Assembly (NCBI GenBank): GCA_018969455.1
Contig: JAGWYI010000298.1
Span: 1 to 5,671 of the forward strand
Source: Bacteroidota bacterium
GTDB taxonomy: Bacteria > Bacteroidota > Bacteroidia > Chitinophagales > Saprospiraceae
Direction of reading: 5' to 3'
Length of the DNA stretch: 5,671 nt
Under the pieces are notes generated by a model. The model had not been told where the DNA came from and ran no database searches. It saw only the letters and a program-made list of their open reading frames with translations. A program made the translations under genes and the position numbers. This document shows, piece after piece, positions 1-4,461 of this stretch. Every line of letters begins with the position of its first letter. Position 1 is the first letter of the stretch.

Positions 1-431
1 AAATCTTCTACGTTGTTAAGCGCACGCAGGTTGGTCAGGATGATTTCCACGCCAAATTGTGCCAGCACCTTAACAAGCAACTCGGTGGTGCCGCCATAGA
101 GGTTTCCTTGCGTCAGAATGGCATCTCCGGCTTTTAAAACACCCAGCATAAGGGTAGAAATGGCCGACATACCACTGGAAGTCATTACGCCGCTAGCCGG
201 CACATCGATCCCGAATGCTTCCAATTGTGCAATTTTTTCACCCACAGCGTCAACCGTTGGGTTGTAATATCGACTGTAGGCATGCCCTTTTTGAACATTT
301 TGAAAAATATCAATGCCTTGTTGAATATCTTCAAATGAAAAAGAAGACGTTGCATAAATGGGCAAAATATGGGGCGCTGTGCTGCGATTTTCGCTGCTTT
401 CTTTGGCACAAAAGGAATCTATATGCTTCAT
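1..431 (-). CDS. Cys/Met-metabolism PLP-dependent enzyme (gamma-synthase/gamma-lyase/sulfhydrylase family), N-terminal part
   Basis: This is the first 143 codons of a gene cut by the left window edge; it starts at the ATG at 431 and stays open to base 1. The protein matches the cystathionine gamma-synthase / methionine gamma-lyase / O-acetylhomoserine sulfhydrylase fold. YSRYYNPT at residues 52-59 is the family's phosphate- and substrate-binding YSRxxNPT motif. SSGMSAIS at 85-92 is the glycine-rich turn that binds the cofactor phosphate. YGGT at 112-115 carries the tyrosine that stacks on the PLP ring. The catalytic lysine would lie beyond the window, so substrate and reaction (trans-sulfuration, sulfhydrylation or gamma-elimination) cannot be fixed. 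It is a cytosolic enzyme of sulfur amino-acid metabolism by family. Its start lies 2 bp after the yidD stop (TGATCATG), so it is probably co-transcribed and translationally coupled with yidD. Family is confident; exact activity is not. Confidence 0.88.
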   Translation of the reverse strand, partial: MKHIDSFCAKESSENRSTAPHILPIYATSSFSFEDIQQGIDIFQNVQKGHAYSRYYNPTVDAVGEKIAQLEAFGIDVPASGVMTSSGMSAISTLMLGVLKAGDAILTQGNLYGGTTELLVKVLAQFGVEIILTNLRALNNVED

Positions 432-433
432 GA

Positions 434-688
434 TCAGTTGTTTGTGATTTGATTGCGTTTAGGGACCGGGTCGTGTGTAGGGTGGGTGCTCCAAGGGTGG
501 CATCGCAGGATGCGTTTGGCTGCCATATAGATTCCTTTGATGGGGCCCCATTCTTGAATGGCGCCGATGGCGTAATGCGAACAACTTGGATCGTATCTGC
601 ATTTATTGGTCCCAAGTAAGGGAGAGAGGGTGTATTGATACACTCGGATAGGTAAAATAAAAAGCAGTTTGAAAAAACGTGCGATCAT
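434..688 (-). CDS. yidD: Membrane protein insertion efficiency factor YidD
   Basis: An 84-residue protein with the complete YidD (UPF0161) signature. The N-terminal hydrophobic/amphipathic segment (residues 5-25, ending in a YQYTLSPLLG stretch) is expected to lie at the inner face of the cytoplasmic membrane. It is followed by C30-R-Y-D-P-S-C36-S-H-Y-A, a basic helix with KGIYMAAKRILRC (residues 51-63), then HPW and DPVP (73-76). The three conserved cysteines (30, 36, 63) are all present. By family, YidD assists YidC-dependent insertion of inner-membrane proteins. The segment between HPW and DPVP reads STHPTH instead of the more usual glycine-containing GGYDPVP form, a small deviation. The gene is not beside rpmH, rnpA or yidC as in many bacteria; it sits 23 bp after the acetyltransferase gene and 2 bp before the PLP-enzyme gene. 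No clear Shine-Dalgarno sequence precedes the ATG. Confidence 0.95.
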   Translation of the reverse strand: MIARFFKLLFILPIRVYQYTLSPLLGTNKCRYDPSCSHYAIGAIQEWGPIKGIYMAAKRILRCHPWSTHPTHDPVPKRNQITNN

Positions 689-711
689 ATCAGAGAGGGA
701 ATAGCAAGGAT

Positions 712-1188
712 TTAAGACAAACCCTTATTTTTTAGTTCGGTATAAAGCCCTTTACGGGTTAATTCCATATGTCGCCCAGGGAACTCGAGTTCGGAAAATC
801 CGAATTGGGCGTACAACGTGTGTGCATCGCGGGTGACAAGTTGTATGCGACGCAGGTTCTGCATCCATTCAAGTTGCATTAAGGTATCCATCATGATTTT
901 GGAAAGGCCATTTCCCCGGTGTTCGGGTAAAACATACACATCAGCCAGATAGGCAAAAGTGGCGAAGTCGGTAATCAATCGGGCAAATGCAACTTGTTGA
1001 TCTTGTTGAAAAATGCCGATACAAAAGGAGTTTTGGAGGGCGGTTTCCACGCGTTCTCTACTGATGTGAGGCGCCCAATAACTTTGCTCGGAAAGGTAGT
1101 TCCAGATTTGCTCTGGTTTCATGTACACCGGATTGGTGGAGAGCAGGTACCCGCCGGGCAGTTCTTTTTCCAGGATAATTGTTTCCAT
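712..1188 (-). CDS. GNAT-family N-acetyltransferase
   Basis: A 158-residue single-domain Gcn5-related acetyltransferase. The acetyl-CoA pyrophosphate loop (motif A) is VYVLPEHRGNGLSK at residues 84-97. R91-G-N-G94-L-S96 fits R/QxxGxG/A except for serine at the last position. The preceding strand QVAFARLITDFATFAYLADV (65-84) and the C-terminal DAHTLYAQFGF (121-131) complete the usual GNAT core, the latter holding the tyrosine often used as general acid. The N-terminal SYWAPHISRERVETALQNS pattern (36-54) is typical of a widespread, uncharacterised cytosolic subgroup. The acceptor (amino acid, small amine or protein) cannot be told from sequence. It starts 9 bp after the response regulator stop and ends 23 bp before yidD, so it probably belongs to the same transcript. 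The ATG at 1188 is chosen because the GGYLLST stretch upstream of the next Met is part of the subgroup's normal N-terminus. Confidence 0.9.
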   Translation of the reverse strand: METIILEKELPGGYLLSTNPVYMKPEQIWNYLSEQSYWAPHISRERVETALQNSFCIGIFQQDQQVAFARLITDFATFAYLADVYVLPEHRGNGLSKIMMDTLMQLEWMQNLRRIQLVTRDAHTLYAQFGFSELEFPGRHMELTRKGLYTELKNKGLS

Positions 1189-1197
1189 AAAACTGGT

Positions 1198-1881
1198 TCA
1201 GGCGGTAAATTTGTAACCAACCCCCCGAATTGAATGGAAAAATACGGGATCTTTTGCATCCTGTTCGAAATATTTACGGAATGCCAGGATAAAATTATCA
1301 ATGGTGCGGGTGCTGGGGAATACATCATATCCCCAAACGGCTTGTAAAATTTGGTTTCGACTAACCACCTCGTTTTTACGTTCAACGAGAAGTTTGAGCA
1401 GCATAGCCTCTTTTTTGGTGAGGGTAATATTGTCGCCTCGAAAAGTTATAGCCTCAAAAGTATTGAAATTTACCTTATTATTGCCAAATTCGTAAAGTTC
1501 CATAACTTCCCCTTTAACCCTTTGGCTGCGGCGCAACAAATTTCCTACGCGCAGCAACAATTCTTCCAGGTTAAAAGGTTTGGTAATGTAATCGTCGGCG
1601 CCCTTTTTCAGTCCTGCGATTCGGTCATGTGCAATGTCTTTGGCTGTCAGGATTATGATGGGGACCTCCGTATTGCTAAGGCGTACTTGTTCCGTGATGG
1701 TAAATCCGTCAACATCGGGGAGCATAACATCGAGCAGGAGCAGGTCGAAGTGCTGTCCGTGAATAAATTCCAGTGCTTTTTTGCCGTTTCCGGTAGCAAC
1801 TACTTCATAACCTTCCAATTCGAGGTTGATTCGTATTCCTTCGCGAATGTTATCTTCGTCTTCAACAAGCAATATCCGCAT
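1198..1881 (-). CDS. Two-component response regulator, OmpR/PhoB family
   Basis: A DNA-binding response regulator of 227 residues from the ATG at 1881. Residues 1-115 form the receiver domain: acidic pocket E7-D8, phosphoacceptor D51 in LLLLDVMLPDVDG, switch T79 (ILTA) and K101 in TKPF. Residues ~128-227 form the winged-helix output domain, with the recognition-helix region STRTIDNFILAFRKYF and the wing SIRGVGYKF. By family, phosphorylation by a histidine kinase promotes dimerisation and DNA binding. No kinase gene lies on either side in the window, so it is an orphan here. A TTG two codons upstream (1887) would add only two residues; the ATG gives the standard MRILLVEDE N-terminus and is preferred. 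There is an in-frame stop at 1903-1905. It heads the cluster with the GNAT, yidD and PLP-enzyme genes. No clear Shine-Dalgarno or good -7 element is visible ahead of it. Confidence 0.95.
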   Translation of the reverse strand: MRILLVEDEDNIREGIRINLELEGYEVVATGNGKKALEFIHGQHFDLLLLDVMLPDVDGFTITEQVRLSNTEVPIIILTAKDIAHDRIAGLKKGADDYITKPFNLEELLLRVGNLLRRSQRVKGEVMELYEFGNNKVNFNTFEAITFRGDNITLTKKEAMLLKLLVERKNEVVSRNQILQAVWGYDVFPSTRTIDNFILAFRKYFEQDAKDPVFFHSIRGVGYKFTA

Positions 1882-1995
1882 GGACAAATGGGCTTGAGTT
1901 GGTTAACAATAAATCGGAGCAGGCAAGGCCTTTCTTTGCGCGATTTTAGGCTTAAATTTCGGTGTAAGGATTCTGAAAGTTGAGACTTATCGTCG

Positions 1996-2007
1996 CAGCA
2001 AATGCTG
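1996..2007. repeat. Short inverted repeat upstream of the response regulator gene
   Basis: CAGCA and TGCTG arms (5 bp each) are separated by two bases, about 115 bp upstream of the response regulator start and between it and the terminator of the previous gene. It is the most symmetric element in that spacer and could be an operator for the response regulator transcript. OmpR-type regulators more often bind direct repeats, and a repeat of this size also arises by chance, so the call is weak. Confidence 0.2.
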
Positions 2008-2029
2008 TTATTGCGTCAATTTAATGTGT

Positions 2030-2067
2030 AAAACACAGCGACCGCTTAAAAGTTTCGGTCGCTGTGT
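2030..2067 (-). terminator. Intrinsic terminator after the carboxyspermidine dehydrogenase gene
   Basis: A perfect 12-bp stem is formed by ACACAGCGACCG (2033-2044) and CGGTCGCTGTGT (2056-2067) with an 11-base loop. Read on the minus strand it is followed by a short T run (complement of AAAA at 2030-2033). It lies 20 bp past the stop codon of the dehydrogenase. The plus-strand side has no T run. This placement separates the dehydrogenase transcript from the downstream response-regulator cluster. Confidence 0.85.
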
Positions 2068-2087
2068 GAATCTGGCAAGTAGGGCAT

Positions 2088-3296
2088 TTACATACCCAAA
2101 TCGATGTTGTGTTTTTCGTGCCAGGGCAGGCCGTCGAGCATAAGGCGCTCCATGAACGGGTCCGGATCGAGTTGTTCAACATTAAATACACCTTTCCCCG
2201 ACCATTTTCCGGTCAGAATCATGCGTGCTCCAATCATGGCGGGTACGCCCGTGGTATAGCTAACAGCCTGTGTGCCAGTTTCTTTGTAAGCATCTACGTG
2301 CGAGCAGTTATTCCACACATAATAAGTGCGTTCTTTCCCGTCTTTCATTCCTTTAATTCGGTTTCCAATACTGGTAAATCCGGTATAATTTTCCCCGAGT
2401 TCTTCAGGTTTGGGCAATACTGCTTTCAGGAACTGGAGTGGCACGATGTCTACGCCTTTATACCGGATTGGTTCAATTCCGGCCATCCCGATGTTTTGAA
2501 TCACGCGCAAGTGGGTGAGGTATTGCTCGGAGAAAGTCATCCAAAAGCGGGCCCGCTTCAGCGTTGGAAAGTTTTTAACCAGGCTTTCCAGTTCTTCATG
2601 ATAAATGAGGTAGGAGCGCTTAGGGCCTATTTCGGGGTAGTCGATGTCTTTCCAGATTTCATGCGGTTCTGTTTCAACCCATTGTCCATTTTCCCAGTAT
2701 TTTCCACGTTGTGTGACTTCACGGATGTTAATTTCGGGGTTGAAATTGGTTGCGAATGCTTTCCCATGGCTTCCGGCATTTGCATCTACAATGTCGAGTT
2801 CATGGAGTTCATCGAAGTAGTGTTTTTTGGCATAAGCCGTGTAAACGCTGGTTACACCGGGGTCGAAACCGCAACCAAGGAGTGCCATAATCCCTTTGTT
2901 GGCATAGCGCTCCTGGTATGCCCATTGCCAGGAATATTCGAATTTGGCGACTTCTTTGGGTTCATAATTGGCAGTATCCATGTAATTAACGCCTGTTTCA
3001 AGACAAGCATCCATGATGGGCAAATCTTGATAAGGCAGCGCCACATTAATAACCAGATCTGGTTGGAACTTTTTTATCAAAGCAACAGTTTGTTCAACCT
3101 GATCGGCATCGAGTCGGGCTGTTTTAATTTTTCGGCCGCCACAATCTTGGTAGATGGCGCTAGCGATGGCATCACATTTTTTCTTGGTGCGGGACGCAAG
3201 CATAATGTCGCCGAATACATCGCGGTGCTGGGCACATTTGTAAGCAACAACCCGGCCTACGCCGCCGGCGCCGATGATGAGAACTTTGTTAGACAT
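2088..3296 (-). CDS. Carboxynorspermidine/carboxyspermidine dehydrogenase (saccharopine dehydrogenase family)
   Basis: A full-length 402-residue cytosolic oxidoreductase. The N-terminal Rossmann domain has G9-A-G11-G-V-G14 for NADP(H) binding. Later blocks are GCGFDPGVT (141-149), DANAGSHGKAFATNFNPEIN (171-190), YPEIGP (220-225), YHEELESLVKNFPTL (232-246) and VPLQFLKAVLP (285-295). This set and the ~400-residue length match carboxy(nor)spermidine dehydrogenase rather than fungal-type lysine-forming saccharopine dehydrogenase, although database labels often use the latter name. By family it reductively condenses aspartate beta-semialdehyde with putrescine (or diaminopropane) to carboxyspermidine (or carboxynorspermidine), which a PLP decarboxylase (NspC-type) converts to spermidine or norspermidine. 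That decarboxylase is not in the window. The gene is monocistronic by appearance: it has its own promoter candidate upstream and a strong terminator downstream. No Shine-Dalgarno is visible before the ATG. The choice between putrescine and diaminopropane is not decidable by eye. Confidence 0.88.
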   Translation of the reverse strand: MSNKVLIIGAGGVGRVVAYKCAQHRDVFGDIMLASRTKKKCDAIASAIYQDCGGRKIKTARLDADQVEQTVALIKKFQPDLVINVALPYQDLPIMDACLETGVNYMDTANYEPKEVAKFEYSWQWAYQERYANKGIMALLGCGFDPGVTSVYTAYAKKHYFDELHELDIVDANAGSHGKAFATNFNPEINIREVTQRGKYWENGQWVETEPHEIWKDIDYPEIGPKRSYLIYHEELESLVKNFPTLKRARFWMTFSEQYLTHLRVIQNIGMAGIEPIRYKGVDIVPLQFLKAVLPKPEELGENYTGFTSIGNRIKGMKDGKERTYYVWNNCSHVDAYKETGTQAVSYTTGVPAMIGARMILTGKWSGKGVFNVEQLDPDPFMERLMLDGLPWHEKHNIDLGM

Positions 3297-3336
3297 GATA
3301 TTGGGAATTAATCGAAATGGTTTTCAAAATTGCGTG

Positions 3337-3344
3337 CAAAAATA
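3337..3344 (-). promoter_or_regulatory. Candidate Bacteroidota -7 promoter element for the carboxyspermidine dehydrogenase gene
   Basis: On the minus strand this reads TATTTTTG, a complete match to the Bacteroidota -7 consensus TAnnTTTG. It would start transcription near 3330, leaving a leader of about 35 bases before the ATG at 3296. A convincing -33 TTG at the expected 19-20 base distance is not visible, which lowers confidence. Confidence 0.5.
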
Positions 3345-3393
3345 ATGAAAACTACGGTGTGAGGGGGCGATTTTCTGAATTCTTTCGGTTTGA

Positions 3394-3410
3394 TTGGTTT
3401 TTTAAACCAA
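3394..3410. repeat. Inverted repeat (7-bp arms) in the divergent intergenic region
   Basis: TTGGTTT (3394-3400) and AAACCAA (3404-3410) are perfect complements around three Ts. It sits 26 bp before the ATG of the ATE-like gene and directly abuts a second inverted repeat at 3411-3430. It may be a leader hairpin or a regulator-binding dyad. It is AT-rich and short, so chance occurrence is possible. Confidence 0.4.
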
Positions 3411-3430
3411 AATGACCTTTTTTTGTCATT
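3411..3430. repeat. Second inverted repeat (6-bp arms) immediately ahead of the ATE-like gene
   Basis: AATGAC (3411-3416) and GTCATT (3425-3430) are perfect complements, with an eight-base CTTTTTTT spacer. It ends six bases before the start codon at 3437, where folding in the mRNA could affect ribosome access. The T-tract within the loop is also compatible with a promoter spacer. No Shine-Dalgarno and no good TAnnTTTG element is seen for this gene. Confidence 0.35.
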
Positions 3431-3436
3431 GAAAAC

Positions 3437-4186
3437 ATGCAATCAAATTCACTATCGGTTTTTCGCGACATCTCTTTCAATCCGAATGTGATTGAATCCT
3501 ATGTACCGATGCAGGCGCTTCACCCGCAGGTATTCGACCGTTTTTGTGCCGACGGCTGGTGTTACTGGTCAGATTTGCTGTTTCGCCGCAACTTTTGGGA
3601 ATGGCGCGGGCATCCTTGCCGGGTGGTGTTGTTGCGCATCGATTTGAGCAAATTCAATTTGAGCAAAAGTCAGCGCAAATGCCTTCGCAGAAATTCTGAC
3701 TTGCATATGTTGGCAACATCCTTGCATATCACCAGCAAACATGAAGATTTGTTTGAACGGCATGCCCAGCGATTTAACCACAACCGCCCAATGTCGATTT
3801 ATGGTTTTTTTAGTCCCTGGAGCCATGTTATGCCTTGTGCAGGTGCGCAAATAGAGGTATATGAACGCCATCGACTGCTCTCTGTGAGTTATTTTCATGC
3901 GGGAATTGAGAGTATGGCTGGAAATTATTGCATTTATGACCCGCAAGATGGAGGCCGAAGTTTGGGCACATTTACCATGCTCTTGGAAATTCAAACTGCC
4001 CGCCAATTGGGTAAACGATACTATTACCCTGGTTTTGTGTATGATCTGCCAAGCGAGTTTGATTATAAACTGAATTTCAATGGTTTAGAATATTTTGATT
4101 GGTGGGGTAATTGGTATCCGCTGGAACGTTTGCCGGTGCGCGACTGGCGGGAAGCGTGGACCATCAATCCCGAAACGATTATTTAG
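3437..4186 (+). CDS. Putative aminoacyl-tRNA-protein transferase (ATE/Bpt-like, COG2935-type)
   Basis: A 249-residue protein resembling arginyl/leucyl-tRNA-protein transferases, which add an amino acid from charged tRNA to protein N-termini and so create N-degrons. The best signatures are FNLSKSQRKCLRRNSDL (73-89), matching the family's SxSQRRxLRRNxDL end of the N-terminal domain, and YDPQDGGRSLGTF (167-179) followed by LLEIQTARQLGKRYYYPGF (182-200), the core of the GNAT-like ATE C-terminal domain. A further YKLNFNGLEYF (210-220) fits the family's YKxxFxPLE block. Unusually, the N-terminal CxYL and CxxCxxC cysteines expected in Bpt/ATE proteins are absent; the corresponding region, RRNFWEWRGHPC (50-61), keeps one cysteine. 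The ATG at 3437 has no Shine-Dalgarno but is the first in-frame Met of a protein of normal length. It is divergent from the dehydrogenase gene and stands alone. Function is by family; activity and donor tRNA are unproven. Confidence 0.75.
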   Translation: MQSNSLSVFRDISFNPNVIESYVPMQALHPQVFDRFCADGWCYWSDLLFRRNFWEWRGHPCRVVLLRIDLSKFNLSKSQRKCLRRNSDLHMLATSLHITSKHEDLFERHAQRFNHNRPMSIYGFFSPWSHVMPCAGAQIEVYERHRLLSVSYFHAGIESMAGNYCIYDPQDGGRSLGTFTMLLEIQTARQLGKRYYYPGFVYDLPSEFDYKLNFNGLEYFDWWGNWYPLERLPVRDWREAWTINPETII

Positions 4187-4229
4187 TACACTGATTATCT
4201 GGATTATCGTTAAATTGCCTAAAAATGTG

Positions 4230-4237
4230 CACCTTTG
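4230..4237 (+). promoter_or_regulatory. Candidate -7 promoter element for the DEAD-box helicase gene
   Basis: CACCTTTG matches the Bacteroidota -7 consensus TAnnTTTG at all fixed positions except the first, and is followed by CACC. It predicts a transcription start around 4243 and therefore a leader of roughly 220 bases before the helicase start. A TTG at 4215-4217 lies upstream but closer than the usual -33 spacing, so the promoter is plausible and not firm. Confidence 0.45.
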
Positions 4238-4241
4238 CACC

Positions 4242-4296
4242 ATCCTGCTAAACGCCGCCCGAGCGGCACGTTTTAGGGTTGGTGGCTTTGCAGGAT
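4242..4296 (+). promoter_or_regulatory. Nested stem-loop at the 5' end of the helicase leader (possible cis-regulatory RNA, or terminator of the preceding gene)
   Basis: Three helices stack around one centre. The outer pair is ATCCTGC (4242-4248) with GCAGGAT (4290-4296), a perfect 7-bp match. Inside it, CTAAACG (4248-4254) pairs with CGTTTTAG (4269-4275) with small bulges. The GC-rich apex is GCCGC (4254-4258) with GCGGC (4263-4267) around a four-base loop; two bases at the helix junctions can pair either way. It begins at about the predicted start of transcription of the helicase gene. The apex plus the TTTT at 4271-4274 could alternatively serve as the intrinsic terminator of the ATE-like gene 56 bp upstream. 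The remaining leader to 4461 is AT-rich, with two copies of TGCGTTGA (4333-4340, 4377-4384) and two of TTTTAAGA (4386-4393, 4413-4420), and shows no credible ORF. Confidence 0.5.
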
Positions 4297-4461
4297 CGAC
4301 TGTGAATCGGACCGAACAATATATGTTAAAACTGCGTTGAATCACGGTTTCAAACAAAGCGTTCCTTGCCATGTAGTGCGTTGATTTTTAAGAGTGTGGA
4401 CTACGCCGATCCTTTTAAGAATTGAACGCATAGTTTATTGCGAATTAAACAAATAAACCAA

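Noticed and set aside
331..615. A 94-codon minus-strand frame overlapping yidD and the PLP-enzyme start
   Set aside because: It is in a different frame over two well-supported genes and has no recognisable features.
1351..1983. A 210-codon plus-strand open frame opposite the response regulator
   Set aside because: Antisense shadow of a gene with intact receiver and winged-helix motifs; no domain or start signal of its own.
2109..3311. A 400-codon open frame on the plus strand opposite the carboxyspermidine dehydrogenase gene
   Set aside because: It mirrors the minus-strand gene almost end to end, shows no recognisable domain, and the minus-strand protein has a complete family signature. It is a codon-bias shadow.
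4193..4208. Direct repeat GATTATC (4193-4199 and 4202-4208) after the ATE-like stop codon
   Set aside because: Only two short AT-rich copies with no further structure; likely to be chance.
4085..4372. A 95-codon minus-strand open frame and an 81-codon plus-strand frame (4095-4340) across the end of the ATE-like gene and the leader
   Set aside because: Both overlap the coding end of the ATE-like gene, have no family-like composition, and cover the structured leader. I see no evidence of translation.
4240..4461. Possibility that the helicase leader is a stand-alone structural RNA (SRP RNA, 6S RNA, RNase P RNA, tmRNA or tRNA)
   Set aside because: None of the conserved signatures of these RNAs could be found by eye on either strand. 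A cis-acting leader or terminator explains the structure more simply.
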